Origin: G963422445 sp963422445
GTDB lineage: Bacteria; Pseudomonadota; Alphaproteobacteria; Thalassobaculales; Thalassobaculaceae
Assembly (NCBI GenBank): GCA_963422445.2
Contig: OY729512.2
Span: 124,001-188,000 of the forward strand
DNA: 64,000 nucleotides
Reading direction: 5' to 3'
Under the pieces are notes generated by a model. That model was given only the letters and a program-made list of their open reading frames with translations, ran no database searches and was not told the DNA's origin. Of the stretch, positions 38,968 through 48,684 are shown in pieces; within the stretch, counting starts at the first letter, position 1, and every line of letters starts with the position of its first letter. The position numbers and the translations under genes were made by a program.

Positions 38968-39029
38968 AGGGTGCCAGGCAACGACGAGTCTTCCACTGAG
39001 GAAAGTCATGCTGTTTGAACGTAACTTGG

Positions 39030-40073
39030 CTAAGTCCCGTCGTTTATGATCCGCTCGATCTGTGTGGCGGTCGCCAGGATATCTTCGAATCCGGGAGCCG
39101 CGCCAAAGATCATGGCAGTAGTGTTGGCATAATCACGACCAAGCGCATCAATCATCTCGCTGATCGGTGCGATGGCAAATGATCCCGGGGCGGCGGAGGT
39201 CAGATCATAGTCCGGTCGATCAAAGAACATGCGGGCGTAGCGCACGCAATCGGCGCCGAGCTCGCGATCCGCGAGCGCCGCTTTTCCGACCTCGGAGCCG
39301 AGCAGGCAATGCAGGTCGTAATAGTGCCGTGACACGCGCTGGCCTTCCTGCCGGAGCACGCCGCGCCGTTCGTACCAGCGCCGCAAGCCATGGGCGATCA
39401 CCACCTTGTCCCAGAAGGTACGGGTGGCTTCAATCGTGGTGACGCCGGCGACCGTCAGATCAAGCCCACCGGCCTCCTCACTGACATAGGGTCGAATTGT
39501 AACGGGACGGTTGGGATCGAGCGCTGACTTCGCGCCGGATTCGATTCGCACTGCCGGCCGCACATAGGCTCCGTCGCGTGGCTCGACCTCGGGATACCAG
39601 ACGAGCAACGTCTGACCATCGGGATCGGCTTCGTCGATCTCAATCCGCCCGGTGCCATTGATGGCGTCACCGAGCTGCGCGCTGAGGAATTCGTTGAGCG
39701 GACCCGTGATATAGGCACGGCATGCGTCCCGGATCGCGTCAAGCCTGGCGCGGCGTTTCTTGTTCGACAGAGCCTCCAGTTCCTCGACCGAAGCGGCCTC
39801 ATTGAGGTCGCCGCGGAAGACGGTGACATCGACGTCCTCGGAAAAGCGCTCGATTAGGCCATAAGCTTTCGACAACGAGGTGCCGCCCTTGAACAGCAGG
39901 CGTGGTCCGCCGGCGGGCCGTTCGTGATAGAGCGCATTCAGGGTCCAGCAGACCCAGAAATCCTTTTCAACATTACCGATCGGCGTGCCGAGCCGATTGG
40001 CGGTGGTGAGAAACAGATCGAGCCGGTCACCCGGCGGCGCGGCGATGACCTGCCTGTACGCGGCGTTGGTCAT
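39030..40073 (-). CDS. abiEii: AbiEii/AbiGii-family nucleotidyltransferase toxin
   Basis: 347 residues of the type IV toxin AbiEii. The nucleotidyltransferase signature is 'FKGGTSLSKAYGLIERFSED' followed by VDVTVF, that is GG-S...D-x-D; later 'TFWDKVVIAHGLRRWYERRG' and 'RHYYDLHCLL' are the conserved helical motifs. Family members pyrophosphorylate or nucleotidylate tRNA or other targets and cause abortive infection. The start overlaps the antitoxin stop by 4 bp, the canonical abiE arrangement. The frame is intact, in contrast to the rest of the island. Confidence 0.93.
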   Translation of the reverse strand: MTNAAYRQVIAAPPGDRLDLFLTTANRLGTPIGNVEKDFWVCWTLNALYHERPAGGPRLLFKGGTSLSKAYGLIERFSEDVDVTVFRGDLNEAASVEELEALSNKKRRARLDAIRDACRAYITGPLNEFLSAQLGDAINGTGRIEIDEADPDGQTLLVWYPEVEPRDGAYVRPAVRIESGAKSALDPNRPVTIRPYVSEEAGGLDLTVAGVTTIEATRTFWDKVVIAHGLRRWYERRGVLRQEGQRVSRHYYDLHCLLGSEVGKAALADRELGADCVRYARMFFDRPDYDLTSAAPGSFAIAPISEMIDALGRDYANTTAMIFGAAPGFEDILATATQIERIINDGT

Positions 40074-40738
40074 GACTGGCCCTCGTCCGCATCGGTTGCG
40101 CCAAGCAGGTCTCGCAGGAACTCCTGCATCCAGATGGGCAGCGCGGAGAGGCCGGCGCGCAGATCATCACGGATCGCCTGCCCGTGCTGCGGGTCGGCGA
40201 AAAGGCGGCGCAGCGCGGCCTGGACGCGGGTGCGCTCATCGTCTTGGGTTAGCATGTCCTGCATCCAGTGCAGCGCCTGGACAACGCGCATCGCCGGCCG
40301 ACCGGCCCAATAGAGGCGGCTGGGCGCGGCGAACTTGAAGTGGATCTCTTGGCTACCAAGCTTGATCGGTTTCAGGCGTGCATCCACCAGCACCTCGATG
40401 CGCGCGGGCACGGCGGTGGTGAGGCCGAGATCGTTCGCGGCGGTCATGCCGTCCACCACGGCACGCGCCTGGTCGCGGCGGGTGACGGCGCGGATGACGG
40501 CGCGATAATCGGGCACGGTGGGGCGGCCGGTCAGCTCATTCTTGCGGGGCTGATCGTAGAGACCGCGGTCGATGCGGCGTAGATCGCCTGCAGTGGAGAG
40601 GCGCTGCAGGGTCTTGTCGATGGCGGCGCGGCCGCCGAGATCGGCGAAATCGCCGGGCGTCCAGACCTCGTTCGGGCTGGTGGCGATCCGGGCGAGGAGC
40701 CGGGAGCGAAGGTCACTATCGTGTGCTGAGGTCGCCAT
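40070..40738 (-). CDS. abiEi: AbiEi-type antitoxin / transcriptional autorepressor (DUF6088)
   Basis: 222 residues: N-terminal winged helix ('SDLRSRLLARIATSPNEVWT', 'DFADLGGRAAIDKTLQRLS', 'GDLRRIDRGLYDQP') and a C-terminal domain ('ARIEVLVDARLKPIKLGSQE', 'RLYWAGRPAMRVVQALHW'). AbiEi neutralises AbiEii and represses its own promoter. The start at ATG 40738 is preferred to an upstream in-frame ATG at 40852 because the intervening codons are entirely made of the operator repeats described next. Confidence 0.9.
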   Translation of the reverse strand: MATSAHDSDLRSRLLARIATSPNEVWTPGDFADLGGRAAIDKTLQRLSTAGDLRRIDRGLYDQPRKNELTGRPTVPDYRAVIRAVTRRDQARAVVDGMTAANDLGLTTAVPARIEVLVDARLKPIKLGSQEIHFKFAAPSRLYWAGRPAMRVVQALHWMQDMLTQDDERTRVQAALRRLFADPQHGQAIRDDLRAGLSALPIWMQEFLRDLLGATDADEGQS

Positions 40739-40851
40739 GTCCGAAATATGATACATTTTTCGGACATATGCAAGGTCATGTCCGAAGAGTGCCACATTCT
40801 TCGGACAAAGGGCGCGCTCTGGTGTCCGAAGCTTGCCGCAAACTTCGGACA
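40738..40851. promoter_or_regulatory. Three tandem palindromic operators of abiE
   Basis: Three copies of TGTCCGAA-N13-TTCGGACA at 40738-40766, 40779-40807 and 40823-40851. All six half-sites are perfect and all three spacers are 13 bp; centres are 41 and 44 bp apart, about four helical turns. The first copy covers the abiEi start codon. AbiEi proteins are known to bind inverted repeats cooperatively, so this is the expected autoregulatory site, here triplicated. Confidence 0.85.
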
Positions 40852-40852
40852 T

Positions 40853-42176
40853 TCACGTCCCGGCCGCTTCCAGCTTCCGCTCGGATCGCTCACGGCGAGA
40901 GGAACGAGCGCGTGATGGCGTCGCCCACCCATCGAGGAGATCGACCATCTCATCGGCCACCCGGTCAGCCGTCATCCTGAGCGCTTCGTCGATGTGGACA
41001 TAGCGCTGCGTGACGCCCCTGGCGGAATGGCCAAGCAGCGCCGCGACCGTCAGCTCGGAGAAGCCAAGATCGCCCGCAAGGCTCGCAAAGGTGTGACGCA
41101 ACGTGTGCGGGGTGATGTCCACCAGCCCGGCCTTCTGACAGACGCGATCGAGAACGCGCACGACGCCAATGATAATGACCCTCACCCCAATCGGCCGGAA
41201 AGAAGAAGGGGGATTTGGTTTTGGGCTGGTCGAGAAGCAGGTCGATGGCGGCCTGGTCGATCACGCGAATCTGCGCGCCGCTCTTGGTATCCGGAAAGCG
41301 GATGGCGCACTCCTCTTCGTCCAACCAGGTGCGCTGCAGCCCCAAACCTTCCATGCGCCGGAAGCCGGTCAGGAGGAGGAAGCGAATGGCGGCAAGGCCG
41401 GTTGGATGCTCGCCTTCCTCCCCGGCCGCCCGCAGCGTCTTGCCCAGCCGTTCGATTTCGCTCCGGCTAAGACGCCGTTCGCGCGGTGCGCTGGCGAGCC
41501 TACGCACACCCTTCGCGGGATTGGCTTCGATCTTCCCGAGGCGAACCGCGTGCTCAAAGATGGAATGCAGCGTCGACATGGTTCGCGCGGCCACGCCTTC
41601 GCCGCCGGTTGTGGCGCCGCCGCGGCTGCCGGCACGGGATTTTGAGGTCTTGCCGGCCACGATGTCCGCCTGGGCGCCTTCGATGTCGCCGAGCTTGAGC
41701 GATGCGACCTGGCGGTGCCCGAGGAGCGGCTTGATGTGCGCCTCGATGCGGCTCTTATCCATCGACAGCGTGGACGCCTTGATCGGCCGGCGGCGGCGCC
41801 CGAGGATCCGCCCGGCTTCTGCTTCGGCCAGATACCAGTCGCAGACTTCGGCCACGGTGAGCAGGCCGGCCGCCTTCGCTTCCTCGGCGACCGGATCGAC
41901 GCCCTTGGGAACGGCCACCAGCTTCTCATGGGCGAGCTTGCGGGCTTCTTCGACCGTCATCAGCCCATAGCGTCCGATGACGGCTCTCCGGTTCCTGCCT
42001 TCCGGGGTGCGATACTGGATGACGAAGCTCTTGAGACCCGACGGCATGACCTGCACACCGAACCCGCGCAGCTCGCGATCCCACACGAAATGCTCCCGAA
42101 CCTTGACCCCAACTCTGGAAGGTTTCGGAGTCTTGAGCGCGTCCACGATCCGCTTTGTAAGCTTTTCCTTTGCCAT
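40853..42176 (-). pseudogene. int: Tyrosine-recombinase integrase, frameshifted
   Basis: P4-type integrase. Frame one (42176 down to about 41180) gives the DUF4102 arm-binding domain ('REHFVWDRELRGFGVQVMPS'), core-binding domain and the first catalytic Arg in 'LLTGFRRMEGLGL'. Near 41180 the coding sense moves to another frame, which carries 'VDITPHTLRHTFASLAGDLG' (His-x-x-Arg), 'ALLGHSARGVTQRYVHID' (His and the Tyr nucleophile) and the stop at 40853. Joined, the protein would be about 440 residues with a full R-H-R-H-Y set. One indel separates it from activity. Confidence 0.88.
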
Positions 42177-42373
42177 ATCAGCGCCTTGTCGAATTTCTGC
42201 TTAGAATCTCCCTACCATACCCCTTATCGGAACCAATTCCAAGCAGTTCGAAGCAAGTCGGCGGCTACCTCCCGGATAAGTTCGGCGGAACGGTATCGCT
42301 ATAACGATATGATTTATAGTGCTATATCGCGTCATGGCGCGAAGCCGGATAGCGTGGCGAAAGCGCGTCGGGC

Positions 42374-42421
42374 ACCTTGCCAAGGTTGAAGTCGTGAGTT
42401 CAAATCTCATCGCCCGCTCCA
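42374..42421 (+). repeat. attR: duplicated 3' end of tRNA-Gly
   Basis: Exact 48-bp copy of the tRNA-Gly 3' portion, without the 5' half, so not a functional tRNA. It lies 198 bp upstream of the integrase start, as expected for a tyrosine-recombinase island. Confidence 0.92.
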
Positions 42422-42564
42422 GTCCTTCCTGAACATTTTCCGGCAACACCATCACGGATTGGCTGCATCACGCCATCTGTCTCCGGACCCGGCTGGCCAG
42501 ACATCACATCAGTCAAACCCCTGTAGGCTGATTTTCCATGACTATCTGTCCGCGACAGCGTTTT

Positions 42565-42579
42565 GTTCACTGAAAGTTT
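42565..42579 (+). promoter_or_regulatory. LexA box of the imu cassette
   Basis: GTTC-ACTGAAA-GTTT, one base from the alphaproteobacterial LexA consensus GTTC-N7-GTTC, 36 bp before the first imuA ATG and overlapping a TTGACT -35-like box. The imuA-imuB-dnaE2 cassette is a classical SOS operon in this class. Confidence 0.65.
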
Positions 42580-42615
42580 GACTTTTATTCTTATTTGGAA
42601 CAAAATGCAAACATC

Positions 42616-43250
42616 ATGCTGGACAACCCTGTCATCGCCGGTGCCAGCATCGGCACCGTTACACAATCTGCCACCCGACCCATGGTGCGCTCCGGCTCGC
42701 CGACACTGTCGAACTGGCCCGCGGCCGCGTCCACGAAGCAACAGGCGACGCCGCCGACATGTTCGCCATTCTGACTGCTTCACAGCTCCTGGGGCCAATT
42801 TTCTGGATCGGCGGCAAAGATGATCTCGGCACCCTGACACCAACCGGTGTTCAGGATTTTCTCGACCCGGCACGCCTGATTCTCGCGATCGGGGTTTCGC
42901 GGCAAGAAATATTATGGGCGACGGAACAGACGATGCGGATGCCAGGTGCAACCTGCGTCATTGCGGAAGTAGGAACCGGCCCCGACCTCCGTGAAAGCCG
43001 ACGCCTGCAAATCGCGGCCGAACAGTGCGGATGTCTTGGCATCATCCTGATTTCCGGGCGACCGCAAAACTCGGCGGCGCAAACCCGGTGGCACTGCGCC
43101 GCCAATAACGGCGAGGCGAAATGGGTGTGGCGCCAGACAAAAAACAAGAGCGGGCCGGTCGGGACCTGGATGGTCAATTGGTTATCCACAGGCGAAAGAA
43201 AGAATGATGCGACGGGTCTTGTCCATATGGTTTCCTGCGTTGCCGCTTGA
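42616..43250 (+). pseudogene. imuA: imuA, apparent one-base frameshift near its start
   Basis: RecA/SulA-like accessory protein of the ImuA-ImuB-DnaE2 mutasome. An ATG at 42616 starts 'MLDNPVIAGASIGTVTQSAT' but this frame stops at 42772. From about 42685 the neighbouring frame gives the ImuA core ('LADTVELARGRVHEATGDAA', 'LGPIFWIGGKDDLG', 'DPARLILAIGVSRQEILWAT') to the stop at 43250. That frame has no ATG, GTG or TTG before 42759, so either a frameshift has occurred or a shortened protein of 163 residues is made. The end overlaps imuB by 47 bp. Confidence 0.6.
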
Positions 43251-44694
43251 CCGGCGGATTCGAATGGGCGACCCGCGCGTCGGCGGCGCTTTGGCGATCA
43301 TTGCCGATGTCGGGAATGCCTGGCGTCTGACCCATGTCAACGGCCCAGCCCGGTCCGCCGGTGTCAGCGTCGGACAGAGTCTGGCCGACGCAAGGGCGAT
43401 CTGCCCCGATTTGCTGATCGAACCGGCCGATCCAGAACGCGAAGATGCCCTGCTGCGCACCCTGTGGCGGTGGTCGGACCGGTGGTCGGACCGCGTCGCT
43501 CTCGATTCTCCGGACGGCTTGCTGCTCGACATTGCCGGCTGTGCGCATCTGTTCGGCGGTGAGGAGGCCATCGCGAATGAGATTCGCACTCGTCTTGAGG
43601 ATATGCAGATCATGGACCGAATCGGCATCTCCGATACCAAAAGCGCCGCCTGGGCGCTGGCGCATTTTGGCCCGGCACCGATCGCAATCGCCGGACTAGG
43701 CCGGACTAGGGAGTATCTTGCGCCACTACCGGTCGCTGCCCTCAAACTCCCGCTCGCACTTGTCCATGAACTGGGCCGGGTCGGCTTTAAGACGATCGGC
43801 CAGCTTTATCCTGTGAAGCCCGGCGAACTGATTCGCCGATTCGGACTCGAACCGGCCAACGCGCTGGCCGGATTGCTCGGCCATGTCCCTGACCCGATAC
43901 TGCCAACAGTTCGTGATCCGGTCTATGTGGCACAAATGACCGTGCCGGAACCGATCGGCCTTGCAAGCGATCTCGAAGCGGTGCTTCAACGCCTCGCGAA
44001 TTCCGTATGCATTCGGCTTGGCAAGGCCCAAAAGGGCGCGCAGCGATTTTATCTGACCATAAGCTGCGTCGATACCGGCAGCCATGTTCTCACCGCGGGA
44101 TTTGCGCAGCCCTGTGCCGATGCCGCCACGATCCTGCAACAGTTTGCGCGGCCGCTTGATCAGTTCAGGATGGAGTTCGGTGCCGACCGGTTTCGTCTCG
44201 TCGCCGAGGATATCAAGCCGGTTCTGTCACGTCAGATGGCGCTTGGCGAATCCGGTGATGCCGCGAAAGAGACGACCCGCATTATCACCACGCTCGGCAA
44301 CCGCCTGGGATTTGATCGCATTCTGCGCTTTTTCCCGCATGACAGCCATTTGCCGGAGCGCCAATTCACGGTCGTCAAAGCCGCCGAACGCCAGAACGAG
44401 CCGGGCTGGAAAACGGCGCCGCGAAAGCAGCCGCTACGTCTTTACAACCCGCCTGAACGGCTGCGGCTGCTGGATTTTGGCCGGCCGCCGGTCCGGTTTG
44501 AATGGCGACGGCACATCTATCGGACCGCGACAGTACAAGGACCGGAGAGGTTGGCACCGGAATGGTGGCGCAACGGCGAATCGCGGCTGCGCGACTACTG
44601 GACCGTGCAGACAGCTGAAGGGTCCCGGTTGTGGCTGCTGACCTATCCCGGCACCGGCCAGCCGGACTGGTATGTGGCGGGCCGGTTTCCATGA
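43204..44694 (+). CDS. imuB: ImuB, catalytically inactive Y-family polymerase-like protein
   Basis: 496 residues. The N-terminus 'RVLSIWFPALPLDRRIRM' aligns with Y-family polymerases but lacks the acidic catalytic residues; 'AWALAHFGPAPIAIAG' and 'LKLPLALVHELGRVGFKTIG' (HhH-like) follow. ImuB scaffolds ImuA and DnaE2 and binds the beta clamp. It overlaps imuA upstream and shares an ATGA with dnaE2 downstream. Confidence 0.92.
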   Translation: MMRRVLSIWFPALPLDRRIRMGDPRVGGALAIIADVGNAWRLTHVNGPARSAGVSVGQSLADARAICPDLLIEPADPEREDALLRTLWRWSDRWSDRVALDSPDGLLLDIAGCAHLFGGEEAIANEIRTRLEDMQIMDRIGISDTKSAAWALAHFGPAPIAIAGLGRTREYLAPLPVAALKLPLALVHELGRVGFKTIGQLYPVKPGELIRRFGLEPANALAGLLGHVPDPILPTVRDPVYVAQMTVPEPIGLASDLEAVLQRLANSVCIRLGKAQKGAQRFYLTISCVDTGSHVLTAGFAQPCADAATILQQFARPLDQFRMEFGADRFRLVAEDIKPVLSRQMALGESGDAAKETTRIITTLGNRLGFDRILRFFPHDSHLPERQFTVVKAAERQNEPGWKTAPRKQPLRLYNPPERLRLLDFGRPPVRFEWRRHIYRTATVQGPERLAPEWWRNGESRLRDYWTVQTAEGSRLWLLTYPGTGQPDWYVAGRFP

Positions 44695-47600
44695 GCTACG
44701 CCGAACTTTTTGCCATCAGCAATTTCACATTTCTGACCGGCGCATCCCACCCCGAGGAAATGGTCGAACGCGCTGCCGAGTTCAACCTCGACGCCTTGGC
44801 GATCACGGACAGGAATTCGTTCGCGGGTATCGTTCGTGGTCACGCAGCGGCAAAACAGGCCGGGATCAGATACATTGTCGGCGTCTGTCTGGCCCTGGCC
44901 GATGCCGTGGACATTCTTGCCTATCCGAAAGACCGGACCGCTTACGGCCGGTTATGCCGCATGCTGACCATCGGCAAACGCCGGGCCACAAAGGGAGGGT
45001 GTGATCTCTTCCTGCGGGATGTTCTGGAATGGGGCGAAGGCAGCGTCTTCGTGGTTGTCGACGGACCCGACACCGCGGCGACGGCCGGACAACTTGCGAC
45101 GGCCTGGTCTGACGATGTCTACATCGGTCTGGCACCCTGTTATGATGGCGAGGATGAGCGCCGTTTTGCCAATGGCGCTCTCAAGGCAGAACAAACCGGT
45201 GTCCCGCCGGTCGCTCTCGGCAACGTCCTGATGCACAAGGGCAACCGCAGAGCGCTTGCTGATGTTCTCTCCTGTATCCGTGAAAAGACAACGATCGACA
45301 TGCTTGGCCGGCGCGCCTTGCCGAACAGCGAACGACGGCTAAAATCCGAATTCGAGATGCGCCGCATGTTCAAGGATCACCCCTTGGCGATCCAGAATAC
45401 CGTGTTGATTGCGGAGCACTGCCGGTTTTCCCTCGATCAGCTCAAATACGAGTATCCCGATGAAATAACCAACGGGTTGGCACCGGGCGATCGCTTGCGC
45501 AGTCTCATCGAAGCCGGGCTGACGTGGCGCTACCCGCGCGGTGTACCGCTCAAGGTGCAGGCCATGGTCAAAAACGAACTCGCCCTGATCGATAAACTCG
45601 ATTACGCACGCTATTTCCTGACCGTCCATGACATTGTCAAGTTCGCCCGGTCCAGGAACATCCTTTGCCAGGGTCGCGGATCGGCTGCAAACTCGGTCGT
45701 CGGCTACGCCCTCGGCATCACCGAAGCCTCGCCGGACGATATCGCCATGGTGTTCGCGCGGTTTGTTTCCGATGCCCGGAATGAACCACCCGACATCGAC
45801 GTCGATTTTGAACATGAGCGCCGCGAAGAAGTCATACAGCATGTCTACGACAAGTTCGGGCGTCACCGTGCCGGTCTCTGTTCAACCATCATTCATTTCC
45901 GGAGCCGTTCGGCCATTCGCGCGGTTGGCAAGGCGATGGGTCTATCGGAAGACGCTATCGCAGCCATGTCGAACGAGATTTGGGGATCTTCCAGCACTGA
46001 CGTTTTTGAAGCCCGGAGCGCGGCAGCCGGGGGCCATGATCCCCGCTTCCGCAAGACCATGGCGTTGACACGGCAGATCATCGGTTTCCCGCGCCATCTC
46101 TCACAGCATGTCGGCGGTTTCGTAATTACCCGCGATCGTCTCGACGAGTTATGCCCGATTGGCAATGCCGCCATGGATGACCGCACCGTCATTGAGTGGG
46201 ACAAGGACGATGTCGAGGTTCTCGGCATGCTGAAGATCGATATCCTCGCCCTCGGCATGCTCTCCTGCCTGCGCAAGGCTTTTAACCTTCTACGTATCTG
46301 GAAAGGCCTCGACTACACGCTTGCGACCCTGCCGCAAGATGACCCGGCGGTTTACGACATGCTGTGCGCAGCCGACACCGTTGGAGTGTTCCAGGTGGAA
46401 TCCCGGGCCCAGATGACTTTCCTTCCACGCATGCGGCCGCGGACATTCTATGACCTCGTCATTGAGGTCGCGATTATTCGGCCGGGACCGATCCAGGGCG
46501 ACATGGTGCATCCGTTCATCAAGCGGCGGCGCGGCGAGGAACCAGTCACTTTCCCGTCCAAAGCTCTCGAAGATGTTCTCGACAAGACGCTTGGGGTGCC
46601 GTTATTCCAGGAACAGGCGATGCAGATTGCCAGTGTCGCAGCCGGCTTTTCGGCATCGGAAGCCGATGCCCTGCGTCGCGCGCTTGGCAGTTTCCGGGGA
46701 CCGGGGTCGGTCGAGAATTTTCGTACAAGATTTATCGCAGGCTGTCTTGATCGTGGATATGACCAGCAGTTCGCTGAAAACTGTTTCCGGCAGCTTGAGG
46801 GGTTTTCCGGATACGGATTTCCGGAATCGCATGCCGCGAGCTTCGCGCGTCTGGTCTACGCTTCCGCCTGTATCAAGTGTCATCATCCAGAGATCTTCTG
46901 CTGTGCCCTGCTCAACGCGCAGCCCATGGGCTTCTATGCCTCAGCCCAGATCGTCCGCGATGCACGGGCCCATGATGTGCCGGTACTTCCGATCTGCGCC
47001 GAGCGCAGCTACTGGGACAATGTGCTGGAGATCGTCGATGACGGCGCGCTTGCCGTACGCTTGGGATTCCGCCAGATCAAGGGGTTTTGCGAGGAGGATG
47101 GGCTCTGGCTCGCTTCGGCGCGGGGCAATGGCTATCGCGACATCGAAACCGTGTGGCGCCGGGCTGGCATCAGCCGGCCGGCACTTGCACAACTCGCCGC
47201 GGCCGATGCGTTTGCCGAATATGGTCTCAACCGCCGCGAGGCGCAATGGGCCGTAAAAGGCCTGCCTGGAGACAGGCCACTGCCGTTGTTCGAGCGAACC
47301 GGTGAAAGGCTGCCCGAATTGCCGATCATGACCCGGAATGAAGAGGTTTTCGAGGACTATGTCGCGATGCGAATGACATTACGAGACCATCCGGTCACCC
47401 TGTTACGGCCCGCTCTTCCACCATTCCGGAACGCCGACATCCTGCGCGATACGGCTGACAGCGAGCAGGTCTGTGTCATCGGTCTTGTCATCGCCCGACA
47501 ACGGCCTGGAACCGCCAGCGGTGTAATTTTCATGACGCTCGAGGACGATACCGCAGTCTCCGATATCGTGATCTGGCCAAAAATCTTCACCAGATTCCGC

Positions 47601-47882
47601 AAGGCGGTGTTGGCCGGACGATTATTGCATATTCGTGGCACGCTGCAGCGCGAAGGGCCTGTTACCCATGTCATTGCCTTGCATATTGATGATTGTTCCG
47701 ATTTTCTTGACCGGCTCGGCACATCCGGCCATGTCAGAGACGATGATAGGTCATCCGACAAACCTCCAACCGAAGCCATCACGCTTGAACTGCAACGCTC
47801 GCAGCAAGCCCGTTACAGCGCTGGTGCGCGGCATCCGCGCGAACAAGCCAGGAAACTTTTCTACAGCCGTGATTTTCATTGA
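44691..47882 (+). CDS. dnaE2: Error-prone DNA polymerase DnaE2
   Basis: 1,063 residues, a C-family polymerase for SOS translesion synthesis. N-terminal PHP domain ('MSYAELFAISNFTFLTGASH', 'DALAITDRNSFAGIVRGHAA'), palm with the three catalytic acids in 'NEPPDIDVDFEHERREEV' and 'EVLGMLKIDILALGML', and the OB domain near the end. 'CQGRGSAANSVVGYALGITE' is diagnostic of DnaE. Shorter than DnaE1 (about 1,160), and it ends in the 'SRDFH' tail typical of DnaE2. The start at 44691 (ATGA overlap with imuB) is preferred to the upstream GTG/ATG. Confidence 0.96.
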   Translation: MSYAELFAISNFTFLTGASHPEEMVERAAEFNLDALAITDRNSFAGIVRGHAAAKQAGIRYIVGVCLALADAVDILAYPKDRTAYGRLCRMLTIGKRRATKGGCDLFLRDVLEWGEGSVFVVVDGPDTAATAGQLATAWSDDVYIGLAPCYDGEDERRFANGALKAEQTGVPPVALGNVLMHKGNRRALADVLSCIREKTTIDMLGRRALPNSERRLKSEFEMRRMFKDHPLAIQNTVLIAEHCRFSLDQLKYEYPDEITNGLAPGDRLRSLIEAGLTWRYPRGVPLKVQAMVKNELALIDKLDYARYFLTVHDIVKFARSRNILCQGRGSAANSVVGYALGITEASPDDIAMVFARFVSDARNEPPDIDVDFEHERREEVIQHVYDKFGRHRAGLCSTIIHFRSRSAIRAVGKAMGLSEDAIAAMSNEIWGSSSTDVFEARSAAAGGHDPRFRKTMALTRQIIGFPRHLSQHVGGFVITRDRLDELCPIGNAAMDDRTVIEWDKDDVEVLGMLKIDILALGMLSCLRKAFNLLRIWKGLDYTLATLPQDDPAVYDMLCAADTVGVFQVESRAQMTFLPRMRPRTFYDLVIEVAIIRPGPIQGDMVHPFIKRRRGEEPVTFPSKALEDVLDKTLGVPLFQEQAMQIASVAAGFSASEADALRRALGSFRGPGSVENFRTRFIAGCLDRGYDQQFAENCFRQLEGFSGYGFPESHAASFARLVYASACIKCHHPEIFCCALLNAQPMGFYASAQIVRDARAHDVPVLPICAERSYWDNVLEIVDDGALAVRLGFRQIKGFCEEDGLWLASARGNGYRDIETVWRRAGISRPALAQLAAADAFAEYGLNRREAQWAVKGLPGDRPLPLFERTGERLPELPIMTRNEEVFEDYVAMRMTLRDHPVTLLRPALPPFRNADILRDTADSEQVCVIGLVIARQRPGTASGVIFMTLEDDTAVSDIVIWPKIFTRFRKAVLAGRLLHIRGTLQREGPVTHVIALHIDDCSDFLDRLGTSGHVRDDDRSSDKPPTEAITLELQRSQQARYSAGARHPREQARKLFYSRDFH

Positions 47883-48684
47883 GAGCAACCGGATACCGAG
47901 GATGGACTTGGGTGCAGCGGTAAAGGCAGGGACAATATCCGGACCTTGAGACGCTTGCACATCGGTGCTTGTTGTCCCCCTCTTCGACGCCCGGAACCGA
48001 TCTCTGGTCGAAAGCTTGGGTGTAATCGCGGTCATGCATCGGCAGAGTCCGGAATCATCTTCCGCGAATCGACGCGATCGGTCTTGACCTGCTTCGCTTT
48101 CCGGTTCACCGGCAGGCTGCCGGGTCGAGAACGATCACCTCAGGCCGCAGGCCCGCCCAAAGCGCCGTCAAAGCACGCATCGTAACAGCTATAGAGTCCA
48201 GGAGCGTATCTGAATTGCGCCACCGCGTTCACCGCCGAAGCACCGCTTCACGACAACGGTATCCAGTATCGTTCCAGAATGAATCCCGGTCTTGTCCCTG
48301 CCAAGGCGTTTCGACCCAGGAACAGAGATATTGTCATTCGTTTCGATCGCCGCGCAGACTGCGGTGACTTCCAGACGAATAAGCATGCCGGCTTCCGTGA
48401 TTGCTGGAATGGAAACCGGACTCCATTACCAATTCCAATCTCCTCAGCGCGGATACCGCACCGGACTTCCTGGCAGATTGACGATCAGTATCCTGCTGCC
48501 GCACGGATTCTCTGCCGTTATCTCTACGTCATCAACCATCGGATTCCACGTTTTATCATAACAGCCACTCTGCTTGGTTGCCTGCATCTCGTTACCCAAA
48601 AACAACATTCACAATGGCACAAGCGTAAACATCAAGATCACGATGCTTACAGCAACAGATACTTTTGTGAAAAGAAACAGACGT
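47883..48684. other. Intergenic between dnaE2 and IS copy 2
   Basis: About 800 bp without a supportable gene. Several 60-140-codon frames exist on both strands, none with recognisable features. Composition falls toward AT-rich near 48480-48680. Possibly decayed coding DNA. Confidence 0.4.

Larger units (their letters stand above)
32909..42421. mobile_element. Decayed integrative element in tRNA-Gly(GCC), about 9.5 kb
   Basis: Bounded by the 48-bp att repeats and carrying a tyrosine integrase next to attR. Content in order: LysR stub, trbF-trbL-trbK-trbJ remnants of a Tn4371-type conjugation operon, an internally deleted IS1595-type element, a broken DUF499 ATPase, AbiEii/AbiEi, and the integrase. 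Missing trbG, trbI, trbB-E and a relaxase, and with a frameshifted integrase, it is probably immobile. The surviving intact cargo is the AbiE pair. Confidence 0.88.

Noticed and set aside
41160..41200. Programmed frameshift in the integrase
   Set aside because: No slippery heptamer or downstream hairpin was noticed at the switch; tyrosine integrases of this type are not known to use frameshifting, so an indel is simpler.
42374..42421. Second tRNA-Gly gene
   Set aside because: Only the 3' half of the tRNA is present; the 5' half of the acceptor stem and the D-arm are missing. It is an attachment-site duplicate.
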